DNA from: Pseudoneurospora amorphoporcata
Lineage: Eukaryota > Ascomycota > Sordariomycetes > Sordariales > Sordariaceae
Direction: 5' to 3'
Length of the DNA stretch: 64,000 nucleotides
NCBI GenBank assembly: GCA_033297205.1
Contig: MU859111.1
Coordinates: forward strand, 62,001 to 126,000
The notes beneath the pieces were generated by a model. That model searched no databases. It had not been told where the DNA came from and was given only the letters and a program-made list of their open reading frames with translations. Of this stretch, positions 46,943-58,085 are shown piece after piece. Positions within the stretch are counted from its first letter, which is position 1, and each line of letters starts with the position of its first letter. The position numbers were made by a program, and so were the translations under genes.

Positions 46943-47926
46943 TTTGCGGCAGGGCTTGGCCAAAGATTGAAGGTGGGAGAAGTGGAAAGGAACGGAGAAT
47001 GGAGGACGGCGTGAGGTTTTCGGGGGCCTGGGGCTCGCCGCGAAAGGTAGACGGGAGTGATGTTGAGGTATCAGCTAAGTCTCGCGATGGTGGCTGCATG
47101 GCCGGCGCATGTTAAGTAAGTGTATGATTAATGCGAGCGATGCCTAACACACCTGCAGGTAAATACTAACTGAATGCGGGATTGCAGACCCCTGCAAAAC
47201 TTGGTCTATACTTCCAGGCACTAGCGATATCCTGACCCACCCACCCGAATGTGTTGTTGTGTGGACGGGCAGGCTAGGTGCCCTGCGAATGCGGGCTCTT
47301 TGGTGCTGGAAGGTTGATGGAAAGCCCACCCGGTCGTCGCAGTTTCTTTTCTTGCCTCTGCTCAATATCAGGGAGGATTTATCACCGCTCGGCAAACGTG
47401 ACCGTCTTCATAAGAGCCAATGCAGCAGTGTCAGACAGCAGGCAATGCCTGCCTGGGTAGCATCCCGTTCGAGATATCGAGAGAAAGAGCTGTCCGCTCG
47501 GCACCCGACCTCAAACATCGAACTCGATATTTGTCGCTAGACCAACGTCTTCCCGCGTCTTGACCGCAGTCGGCGACAGTCATGAACCGTCACCACCACC
47601 GAGTATAGACTTGGAGACAGTCACGATGGGAAGGAACACTGAGCATGCTGTGATGAATTGCAACTCGAGTCGTGTCATATCTTACTTAGAGGTAATGGGT
47701 CATACGTACCGACCCATACCCATCCAGCCAAATGGTGTGCCTGTGTACAAGAAGAGACAACGACTACCTGGTACCCGTCCCCGTTAGGACCGTTATTACG
47801 GACCACCCTACAAGACCTTGCCCAGAAAAGGTACCTTTCCTCTTCTGATGAATCCTTGCCCATTTCCACTTGACGTTTCTCGCTCCAGTCGCTTTCTCCA
47901 TTATTACTTTTGCCCACACACACATA

Positions 47927-47942
47927 TCTCTCTCTCTCTCTC
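47927..47942. repeat. (CT)n dinucleotide tract
   Basis: About eight CT units inside a pyrimidine-rich stretch about 700 bases upstream of the snt2 start codon. CT-rich leaders and promoters are common in filamentous fungi. Confidence 0.75.
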
Positions 47943-48622
47943 CCCCTTCCCTTTTCTTCCCTTTTCGCCAACAACGCTGGTTTTGTCCCTCCCACATGCA
48001 CTCCGACTTGCTCGATCTGGACCGTGTATAGGCTGCCCACGCCTTCCCCAGCCCAGACGGGATTTTACCGGCCGCCGCAACTTTAACAACATTTCCCCAT
48101 TACATACTACCAGCAAACTACACCTTTACCACCAAGACGACGGGCCGCCTCTTGCGACTTGATCCTACCTCGAATTCCTTAGTCCCGTATATGTCACGGT
48201 CGTCCCACGGCTGCTGCTCCACACGGCACCTCGCATATTCGCCTTGTCCATTCACTCCCCCGACATATCAGCAACTTGGTCAGCTCGAGACTCAGGTTCG
48301 ACTCAGATTCACTTCAGGTTCGGGTGTTGGAAGGTTTCTTACTTGATCCCAAAGGCATTGGTCGTCTGCACGGGGCGCCGGCACGCTTCCGTCCCAACAT
48401 ATGGCCGATCTGCTGGCCCCATCATCTCACATTTCCAGCATCTCATAGTCCACGTCAAGTGGCCGTCTCTGTCCTTTCGGCCATCTTACACGCTTGGGAT
48501 CTGATTCACACAAACCTTTCAAGAGCGCCACTACCTCCAGGCATAGGCCTCACTCGTCGCCCACTTGGCCTCTCCAAGGTTCCAGGTTCCAGGTTACGAA
48601 CATCATTCACTGTTTCAGCACT

Positions 48623-51600
48623 ATGGCTCAAAAACCCCAACATGTGATTCCCTCTGAGGAGCAGACAAACTCTGCGAGTCGCACCTTATCCGCCAAGGAG
48701 AAGGAGGGCGCGGCAGCCGCAAGTGCAAATGCAAACTCGACCAAGCAGTCAGCCACCACTCCCGCATCAACCTCCTCCGGTACCTCATCTGCTGCTTTAT
48801 CTAACGTCCTCCCACGGATCTCTGATCCCTCCCCTCTTCCCCCAACTAATTCTGAACCTCCCACCGACGCCTCCATGGGCAAGTCAACACAGACAAGCAC
48901 ACAAGCCGCCGCCGCCGCCGTCAAAGATGGCAGCACGGCGGCCAACCACTATGGAACGCGTTCACGAAATCGCACAGGCAATTCTCGTATTAACTACGCA
49001 GAGGATCGGGACCTTCATATGGACATTTTCGAATTGTATCCTGATCGCCGAGAAGGAGGTGAGGCCAAGAAGGGTTCCTCCAAGCAAGGCCAAGCATCAA
49101 CATCAGCAACAACGCAAGCGGCAACACCATCGTCATCATCGCCGACAAATGGTGCGTCTCAGCCAGCCCCACGTTCTGCGGCAAACGGGACATCAGCATC
49201 AGCTGCCGCCACTTCTACCTCAACGTCGGCCTCGCGGAAGCCGCTTCCCACAATCGACGATAGTCGCAAAGGCCACTCTTCAAACGGCACCAAGGATCAG
49301 CAGTCTCGTCAACCCTCAACCTCACCGGCCGCAAACGGGGCTCCTACCACCACTACCAATGGGCCCACAAAGTCCAAGAAGCGAAAAGCAGATGGTGCAG
49401 CAAATGCTTCCAACAGCCAGACCCCGACGAGTGCAGCAAATTCGTCGACATCGCACAACAAGCGGGCCAAGACCAGTTCGCATGACAACAACGGCAACAG
49501 CAAGACACCGACAAATGGTCCATTGAGCGACCTGGGCACGGCTAAGGGCTATGGCGAGACCAATCTCCTCACTTTTGTAAACACCAAGGCGATGCCCAAG
49601 AACGGCAAGATGGTGGCTGATGACGGCACTGTTCTTGAGGTGAACGGTAAGTTCAGTTGTTGATTCTACTCTTGGGGGCTGGCGCCTGATTCCCTATGGG
49701 GAATGATGGCTCTGGTTCTCGTCTCTTTTTTTGGTGTGTCGAGGGGCGCCTTTCTGACATGGGTTGTAGATCACGTTTACCTGGTCTGTGAGCCGCCTGG
49801 GGAGCCTTACTACCTGGGCCGCATCATGGAGTTTTTGCACACCAAAAACGACCCGGCAAAGCCAGTGGACGCGCTGCGCGTGAACTGGTACTACCGGCCA
49901 AAAGACATTGGTCGGAGAGTGCAAGATACACGGATGGTTTTCGCCACGATGCACTCGGACATTAGTCCTTTGACGGCCCTGCGCGGCAAGTGTCAGATCC
50001 GGCACAAGACGGAAATCCCAGACCTGGCCGCGTATAAGAGTTCGCGCGACTGTTTCTGGTTCGAAAAGCTGTACGACCGGTACATCCAAAAGAACTACGA
50101 GGTGATTCCGACCAAGCAGATCATCAACGTGCCCGAGCATGTCAAGAAGGTGCTGGACGAGAGGTGGAAGTACATTTTGGTGGAGCAAGGCAGAGGCAAG
50201 GAATTGACCAGTGCGGTCAAGACTTGCAAGCGGTGCGTCGGCTACTGCGCCAGGTAAGTTCAAGTTTATGCCAGTCTCTGTGTTGCCTCACATTTGGCTC
50301 GGATTTCAATTTCCCTTTTTCCTCACCTCACTGTATCACTTGCTCCTTTCAATGCAGCCCTTCCACCCGCGGTACCGGGACGGGAACACACTAACTGCGA
50401 ACCCCCCCCCCCCGCGGCCGGGCCTATGATTACCAAGTGGGCTGCTGGCTGGCTGGCCAGAGCAGGCATAGACAATTGGACATGTCTGGCTGAATGTTCT
50501 GTCGGCCGGGTCGGTGGTTTGGTGGTGGGTGCAGGAGGGTGGTCTGTGCACTGTCCAGATGGACGGTGTACTTTGATTTGGCGCGGCTTGGCTTCCACTT
50601 GCGCCTCTGGGCTTGGCCAATAAAACTGTGGGGCCCGTCCCAGGAACAGGACGATGCAGCATGTCGCGGTCCCATTTCAGTTGCCCTCCCTGGTCCCTTG
50701 CTCGCCCATGATTCGCATCATCCCCCCTTGTCTTCGTCAATTCATGACTCCATTCCAGCCAGTAAGCGATGGATGCGCTGACACCCGCAACAGCAATGAT
50801 TCGGTGGATTGTGCCGTGTGTCAAAAGACGTACCACATGAACTGTGTAAGGCCGCCGTTGCTCAAGAAACCGTCGCGTGGCTTTGCCTGGTCCTGCGCTG
50901 CATGCAGCCGTGCTCAGGAGCGCAAGCTGGAGGCGCGCAACACCCCCAACGTCCTTGATCCCAACGGTACCCATATTGACGATGACGACGAGTTTCTCGA
51001 AGACGATGAAGATGAGCCGCCCGGCGTCCAGACCGGCATGACCAGTCGCACCAGCCCGGCCACCGAGGACTTGCACCAGGAGGCCACGGCAGAGCAGATC
51101 TACCAGTGCAGCCTATGGCCATACCGTTACCTAGGAATGCACTGCAAGGTCGAGGATGCTCTGGACTACGATGATCGAATCTTCCCCCGCGCTAGCACCC
51201 GGTTAGGACCGCGTCATCAGGCCGTTGTGGTGCCATGGTATGGCCGCCCGGTGCAGTATGTCAAGCCTCTTGAAATCAAGAAGACCGGCAGAAAGGACGG
51301 GAAACTCAACAAGGAGCAGCAGGCTCTCCTGGAAGCCGAGCGGAAAAAGCGCGAGACACGTCCTCAGTGGATACAGGATGAGCCTGCCGGTTATGTCGAG
51401 AGAGGTGGCGATGATACCATCACATTGCTCTATAAGCCGCCTCAACTCTGTGGCAGGCAGATGTCCAACGAAGCCATTGACGAGTTCATGGACAAGGCTA
51501 GAGGCATGGCGGTAGGGCTGGGCCTTCCTCCACGATCGACTAACTTGCAGGATGTTGCAAGAGACCTCCTCTTCAAGAACGATTTCGACTCGAAGAAGGC

Positions 51601-54600
51601 CCTGCAGCAGCTGGCCAAGCTCCCCAAGGAGGAGTTCAAGGAGCCCGAGCTTACTCCCGCCGAACTGAAAAAGTTTGAGGAGGGTGTTGGCAAATACGGC
51701 TCCGAGTTGCATCTCGTTATGAAACACGTCAAAACCCTAACTCCGGCAACAGTAACCCGATTCTACTATACCTGGAAGAAAACGGACCGAGGTAAGCAAA
51801 TCTGGGGCAACTTCGCTGCGAGAAAGGGAAAAAGGGACGCAAAGAAGGCCGAGGCTGCTGCCACCAAACAGGCCGACGACGTTGCAGATGACCACGACGA
51901 TTCCGCCTTTGATGCAGGCAAGGCCAAGGCTCAAAGGAAGGCCTTTATGTGCAAGTTTTGCGCCACCAAGTCCTCGCGGCAGTGGCGTCGTGCGCCCACG
52001 ATCTCGCACCCCATTGGCGAGACTAGTGGTCGTAGTACCAAACAGGACAAGAAGGGGGAGTTCATTCCTGCTCTCTGTCGCCGATGCGCCGAACTCTGGC
52101 GCCGGTACGCTATCCAGTGGGAAGATGTGGACGAAGTTGCAAAGAAGGTTGCTCAGACCGCAGGCCGTAACTGGAAGCGCAAGGTTGACGAGGACCTCTA
52201 CAAGGAGCTGCTCGCTGCCGATGAGATGATTGCCAACACCAAGATCCGCACTCCCGAACCCACACCTGTCCCTACACTTGTCCACGAGCCACCAGCGGTT
52301 GGTCAAGAGCCGCCGCGGAAGAAGCTCAAGAGTTCCGCTCGCGAAAAGGACAAGGAGAAGGAGAAGGAGAAGGAAAAGGAAAAGGTGGAGAAAGAAAAGG
52401 AGAAGGAGAAGGAGTTCGAGCCCGCAGTCTCAGAGCCGGGCAGTGTGGCCTCCACTCCCACTCCCGTTGTCGCGAAGAAGAAGGAAAAGGTCGTCGAGAA
52501 GCCAGTGATTATCGAGAAGCCCGCTCCGCCTCCACCACCCCCCGTCCCCGAAATGCCGAAACCGCGAACATTACCCTGCGCAATCTGCCGTCAGATGGAA
52601 CCTATGGGGGATCAACATATCTCATGCAAGGAGTGCCGGATGACGGTTCATCGCAACTGTTATGGCGTTCTTGAGCATCGGGCTCCTGGGAAATGGACGT
52701 GTGATATGTGCCTGAATGATAAGAGCCCGCAGGTATCATTGGTAAGTACCAAATATCTCATGAGCTATGGCTTTCTACTAACTCATTTGCAGAGCTACAA
52801 GTGCGTCCTTTGCCCAGTTGAAAAGACCGAGCATGATTTCGTTGGGCCACCTAAGAATTCCCACAAGAAGAAGACCGAAAAGGAGCGCGAGCGTGAGCGT
52901 CAAGAGCGGGAAAACGCCATCAAGGCTGCCGAATACTATCGGAAGAAACAAGAAGAGATGAACCGACCTGTAGACCCTCGCGAACCCCTGAAGCGGACTG
53001 CAGATAACAATTGGGTGCATGTCACCTGCGCGGTTTGGACTCCGGAGGTCAAGTTCGGCAATGCCAAAGCGCTTGCCCCTATTGAGGGCATCCCGTTGAT
53101 CAACCGAACCAAGTACTCGGAGATTTGCAGAGCTTGCAAGAAGGATGGCGGAGCTTGTGTCAGCTGCTATCATTGCAAGTTACCAGTCCACGTCGAGTGT
53201 GCCCACAAGGCCGGTTATGTCCTCGGTTTCGACATCACACCGGTGAAGGGTTCTCGCCGCGACCAGCATAACATCGTCACTCTCGGGAGTGAGAGTGGTA
53301 CAATGTCGGCCGCGATCTGGTGCAAGGAACATGCGCCTCAGAAGGGCGCATTTCACCCAATGCACGAGAAGGTCGACGAGAGTGGCACGACTGCACTGCA
53401 ACTCTATGTTCAGAACTACAAGCAGGCCGACTTGACTCTTACGGGCTGCGCAAGGAAGGCCATCCAGATCACCCCGACTACTCGGCCCACATCGTCTTCT
53501 GCGGCATCAACAAGTCATCAGACAAGACGAATCTCGACAATCCATCTGCTCAATGGGGACCATGGAGACTCGGCCCCGGGCTGCCGACAAGCAGGCAGCA
53601 AGATATGCTTGACTTGCGGAACTGATGTGAGCCCCAAGTGGTACCCCATCGATGAAGCTCAGGAGCGTGGGCTTGTCAATGGGTACTACGGGAATCTGGG
53701 ATCAGAGGCACAGAAGTTCATCGAGCAGAGGAGCGTCCAATGCCACAAGTGCAAGAAGGAAGGGCGACAACCACTTGTGCACCCTAAGAGGGAGCCAACA
53801 CCGCCTCCTCCTCCCCAGCCGCTCTTGATTCCTGCCGTTGAGTCGGTCGTGCGTCCAGCACCGGTATCTCAGCCGCCACCGGTGGCACCACCCGCCCCGG
53901 TTACAACGGCCCCAACAGCTGTGATGGATATCCCGGGGAGACAACCTGGCCCAAGCCCATACAACTGGTCACCACGTGTACAGGCAGCTCCCATCCCGCC
54001 TCCGCTAGCTCACCCGGCGCCTATTCGTCCCCCGGTTCCACATCCTTCTGTTCCTGTGTCAGGACCTGTTACCCCGCAGGTTCAAGCCCCCCCGGCACTT
54101 CCGCCGAGCCTCGCGCCTCGGGGCCCGTCCATGCCACAGTCCCTGTTTGGATCGGGGCCGCCGAGACCTTACGACGACTGGCACCGTCAGCCATCAGGTC
54201 ACCCACCACCCTTGCATCCGGGCCGGCAGTTGAACGGCACTGGTCCCTCACCACCACCGTTGAACAGCATGCCTTCGTTGGCACCGCCTAACCATCTGCG
54301 GCCATCACCCTCGCTGTCTATTGCGAATCTGACACACGCCCAACCCCCGCCTCCTCCGCCTCAAAACGGACATAACGGGCACAACGGGCATAACGGACAC
54401 ATGGCACACCCATCTCCCTACGCGAGAATGGATGGCTTGCCGCCTTCGCCTCGCCGGATGAGCGGCCAGCCCACCACACCGAGCGGCGGCTCCTATCTTT
54501 CAGGAGGCTCTCTCCACAGCCATGGCGGACCACCCGATCTGCGACCGCCTACAGACATGCGAACGGACCTTCGAACAGACCTACGACCGCATAACATGCT

Positions 54601-54862
54601 GAACCACCCAGTGCCTCACCACCACGTTGCCGGGCCACCAGCACCGCCACCTCATCCTGTTCAGCAGGAGCAACATCACCCCTTATCCTTCCTGAGGCAT
54701 TGGAACAACCATACTGCGCAGCAACAACAGCCACCTCCGATGCATCATACCTCTTCTTACCAACAGGTATCCGGTCTGCCACCGCCGCCGAGGGATAACA
54801 AGCCGAAGGACATCAAGACTGGTGCGAGCTCTAGTCCGTCGCTTCGGAATCTCCTGCATTAA
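48623..54862 (+). CDS. snt2: Snt2-like BAH/PHD/SANT chromatin reader
   Basis: Exons 48623-49646, 49770-50253, 50794-52741 and 52793-54862 give 1841 residues. Order: Ser/Thr/Ala-rich disordered N-terminus with an RSRNRTGNSRINYAEDRD segment; BAH domain (about 342-490; DHVYLVCEPPGEPYYLGRI). PHD finger 1 (about 495-540) is completed by the join KRCVGYCAR-SNDSVDCAVC. Next are SANT/ELM2-like helices (about 787-840; LTPAELKKFEEGVGKYGSE), a GATA-like zinc finger (CKFC...CRRC, about 886-938) and a Lys/Glu-rich coil. PHD finger 2 (about 1096-1145; CAICRQM) and an extended PHD (about 1153-1340) follow, then a second CxxC pair (CLTCGT...CHKC, about 1424-1470) and a long Pro/His-rich tail with HNG repeats. 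BAH-PHD-SANT-ePHD is the Snt2 architecture; Snt2 binds histone tails and works with Rpd3L/Ecm5-type complexes in stress gene control. ATG 48623 is the first codon giving a sensible start (MAQKPQHVIPSEE). Confidence 0.93.
50254..50793 (+). other. Unusually long intron of snt2 (540 nt)
   Basis: Donor GTAAGT directly after GYCA(R), branch-like GCTGAC, acceptor CAACAG, splitting PHD finger 1. Other introns in this window are mostly 50-140 nt. It contains a run of 12 C (50402-50413). I found no extra exon that fits between the two halves of the finger. Confidence 0.8.
52742..52792 (+). other. Stop-free 51-nt intron of snt2
   Basis: Canonical donor GTAAGT, branch CTAAC and acceptor TTTGCAG mark an intron of 51 nt (17 codons) with no in-frame stop. 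Retention would insert VSTKYLMSYGFLLTHLQ between PHD finger 2 and the extended PHD. Removal gives the continuous family sequence NDKSPQVSL-SYKCVLC. Confidence 0.85.
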
Positions 54863-55599
54863 AATGCGAGAGAGTAATTGGAGATGGTGTTGGAATTGTC
54901 AGAGTATGGAAAGGAGACGTCAAGATGAAGACCTGGCAGGAGGGTGACGACGGTTTGATACAAAGTTTTGTGAGAAGGAAAGGGATACATACTTGTGTTA
55001 AGAAAGAGAGTCAGCCTTCATAAGCCATCGCATTTGTTGATGTCAGCAAGACGTCAGTCGAAATCAGATCACGAGAGGAGAAAAAAAAAAAAAAGGCTTT
55101 GACATATAGGTTTAGAAATGGCGTCAAAGATACCGATTTATGTTTGTTGCGGAGTTTCAGGAAACACATCATATATATGTACATGTTTCAACGGGACTGG
55201 GCTGGACTGGACTGGACAGGATTGAATGGAACTGGTTTTCTTTTGCTTGAGCAGTACCCATTTGCATAGCGTTGTCGGGGAGGAGCGGAGACGAGAGGAG
55301 GAATCACTTGGCTTGCTCTTGCTAGCTTTACTTAGATTACATTTGGTCTTGGAGATGAGTTGAGAAGATACCATACTGAGCAGCTACATACAGTAAAGTA
55401 GAGCTAGAAGAAGGAAATAAATATTGTGTAGTTGAACAGTTACTCGAGGTGCTACTTCATGGTATTGCAGTGACTTGTTTAGACGCTTCATAACAACCCA
55501 TATCCCATCCCCATTCCCCAAATTCCCACAGCACAGCACGACCTCACTCACAATAACATTACCAAGTTCCTAACCCTCAATCTAAGCATGACCCCGAAG
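54863..55599. other. 3' flank of snt2 and cytosine deaminase remnant
   Basis: Convergent spacer of about 0.7 kb with a run of 14 A (55081-55094) and a GGACT-type repeat (55193-55220). No gene is supported. Confidence 0.4.
55193..55220. repeat. CTGGA/GGACT short tandem repeat
   Basis: Five overlapping GGACTGG/GCTGGACTGG units in a row, non-coding, downstream of snt2. Confidence 0.75.
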
Positions 55600-56178
55600 C
55601 TACGCCTCCACCTTGTCCTTTTCCCCCTCCTCCCCAATATCCTCCCACCAAACATCCGGCTTCACCCTAATGAACCGTTCCATCAACTCCTTACATCCCT
55701 CATCATCAACCACCACCACCTCCACCCCTCGCTGACGCAGATAGTCCTCTCCCCCTCCCTTTTTCTGGTTTAAAGGTCCGGTTCTCCCCAACCACCACCC
55801 TAGGAATCTTGCAAAGCAAAATAGCTCCCGTACACATGTCGCAGGGCGAGAGGGTGGTGTACATGGTTGAGTTTGAGTAGGTGGAGGCGTGGAGGCGGGG
55901 AGGCGGCCGGCGTTTAAAAGGGTTGCGGTTTCGCCGAGTTGGACGCGCTGGTTGTGGCCGCGGCCTAGGCCGGTGCCGGTAGGTGCCGGAGATAAGGGCG
56001 GCGCCGATCTATTTTGAGAGAAGGGAAAGTGAGAAGGGGGAAGGAGGGAAGATACTTGGATTATCGTGTTTGAGAGAAGGGGATATCAAAAAGATGACGG
56101 ACTTACGGGGATTCCACCTTCTTCATAGGACTTCTTGGCTTCCTTGAAGGCAATGGCTAGACCGGCGGCGTCGTTCAT
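55600..56178 (-). pseudogene. fcy1: Decayed cytosine deaminase (Fcy1 family)
   Basis: The remnant still begins with ATG 56178 and an exon encoding AFKEAKKSYEEGGIP. A good intron (56106-56009; donor GTAAGT, acceptor AAATAG) leads to IGAALISGT. From there on the family sequence is spread over different frames: TGLGRGHNQRVQLGETATL is +1 shifted, then STMYTTLSPCDMCTGAILL (zinc-binding Cys pair PCDMC) and VVVGENRTFK return to the first frame. EDYLRQRGVEVVVVDDEG to VWWEDIGEE is shifted again. The segment between ETATL and LNAGRLP, which in this family carries the HGE zinc ligand and catalytic Glu, is missing. The functional enzyme deaminates cytosine to uracil and also 5-fluorocytosine. Three frame breaks plus loss of the active-site segment make it non-functional. 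A sequencing error could explain one break but not all. Confidence 0.85.
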
Positions 56179-58085
56179 GATCAAATTATCAAATATCGAG
56201 GTATAAGGGATTTACTGCAAGGTAGCCAGAAATTACAACAGATAGCATATAGGAAGTGACCTTTGGTTGATAGAGACGGAGACGAACACCTTTACCGTGA
56301 TCATTGTCACTTGGCCTTTGTTCAGTAATGTTCTCCTTTCCACATGGACAAACTTAGCCGTGAGCATGAGGCGGGTGCATATGTTAGCTTTCTAGTACAA
56401 TTAATCTCCATGATATCTCGATGATCTTAGTGTAAAGTAAACATTGGAGCTGATCCCCCGCTTCCGAGATGTTACCTCGCTGCGATAAGATGCGGGGTTG
56501 AGGGTATTATTCAGTCTAGAACTAAAAAAGAGACATTTCACTCAACGGTCTGTAAGCAGAAAATAACAACTGAAGCCGGCCTGGTCAGTGGTAGTTGATG
56601 CAATATGTTGATATTCGAAGTTGATGCAAGCACGTGGTCGAGTCCCACCACCGTACCAAGCAAGCAATTTGATCTCCAGTCTCTCGCAAACCACAGGATA
56701 CCTAGATACTCGGGTCTTTCTTGATCGATAAGCAGCAGCGCACGTCATTTTCGATGGCTTCACCTGGAATCGTCTAGATGCAAGGCCAAAAGCCCTTACC
56801 AAAAGCCGGCCCGCGATGGTGTCGATGGGTGTAAGACACCGAGGGGCAGAGGCGACATCATCATGTTGGTGGGGTTGGGAAGAACGCCTGCAGGGTTTCG
56901 AGCTGGCGCCAACTCGGATCCGGACGACATCGCGAACGAGTGCCCCCAACAGCCCGATCAGCGGTCATGGATGACATAAATATCAAAGCAGCCTTCAGTT
57001 CTAGTAAGGAAAGTGAAACACCCAAAGACAGATGGTCAAGAAAATCTGTTCCGCATTGCGTGCGGTGAAAAAGTGAGAAGGTGGGAAAGTTGGGCATTGG
57101 TCATTGTCACCTTGAGCGCGCACCAGCCACGATCGACAGGGTCCCCAAAAGTCAACCGAATTTCCATCTGCATCTCTGCCAATGAGTGATAGAGAGATAC
57201 CCCAATGTAAGTGTGGGGAACCCTGTCCCTTCCCCTATTTTGTGAGTCAGGTCCCACTGTGCAGAAAGCGGGACGAAGTACCGCGTTATCGGTCCCCCAC
57301 TTGGTCAGCCACGCTCTGGAGCTTTCGATTGATTTCCATGAGGAGGGTCTGGAGAAGAAGACCCTGGGCCAGTTCAGCCTCCTTCGCCGTTCCGGGTCTC
57401 CCAACAACGAACAAGGCACCCGTCGCATTCCCTCACTTTGCACCTATTCCAGAATCGCAGTGAAGATTCCGCTTCTGTTGCCTTGCCTTGGTTAATATTT
57501 GAACCCTGCTGCCAGTGCTTGGTCATTTTTTTCTCCAGAAAGTTGATCAGCTATTCCGTTTTATACCCATTCTTCCGTCTTTTCCCAATCCTTCCATCGG
57601 CGAGTCAAACCCATCATAGCCACCAATTTGAACGCTTCCTGCTGCCGTAGCTCAAGGCGCTTCTGGTAGGTCCATCCCTGTTTTGCGCTTCTTTCTCGGT
57701 CCCCTGGACCACCCCCCGAAGGCGAGCGAGGCCTGGAAATCGGGTCCCCAACGGGCTCTGCCAACCAACCCCGACTCGGGACCCCATCGGCCTTTCCCAA
57801 ACCACTTTGCGCAAAAAGATCTTTCTTTCCCTTCCACCATTGTCCACCGCCGCCTTCGACTTCCACCTTTTATCCCGTCTCTTCCTCTCGATTCGACTTG
57901 CATCATTCCGTCTCGACGCGACTGACTGACCTTATCTGTCCTCCCACTAGACCGCGATTTCTGTCGACTCTGACGCATCCCCATATCCGTCATTATCCCC
58001 GGAACTGATCGTCCACAGAGCATTCCGCATCTTGCCAACACACATCTCGCCACACACATCCACATAACCAGACCAGACAGCCAAG
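56179..58085. other. Divergent intergenic region with J-protein promoter and leader
   Basis: About 1.9 kb. The part from about 57500 to 58085 is C/T-rich and likely the leader of the J-protein gene. Open frames at 57036-57443 and 57652-58065 lack family resemblance. I did not identify a heat-shock element with certainty. Confidence 0.4.

Larger units (their letters stand above)
41616..48622. other. Seven-kilobase region without recognisable genes
   Basis: This lies between the divergent helicase and snt2 starts. I read both strands and found only short frames (for example 42471-42929 minus, 42893-43363 plus, 45306-45587 minus) with no family resemblance and no convincing spliced model. Base composition is near balanced, not the AT-rich, stop-dense look of RIP-mutated repeats. 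It has a (TGGA)n microsatellite (46927-46942) and a (CT)n tract (47927-47942). The last 0.6 kb is pyrimidine-rich with a CTGTTTCAG just before the snt2 ATG, probably a leader with a leader intron. Confidence 0.5.

Noticed and set aside
48288..48310. GGTTCGACTC, a possible tRNA B box
   Set aside because: The stems do not pair and there is no A box; it lies in the probable snt2 leader.
41616..48622. RIP-mutated transposon remnant
   Set aside because: Base composition is balanced, with no excess of TA or stop codons, no terminal repeats and no transposase-like fragments.
54369..54405. DNA tandem repeat resembling a short CRISPR-like array
   Set aside because: It is the coding HNG repeat of the Snt2 tail; unit length and lack of spacers exclude an array.
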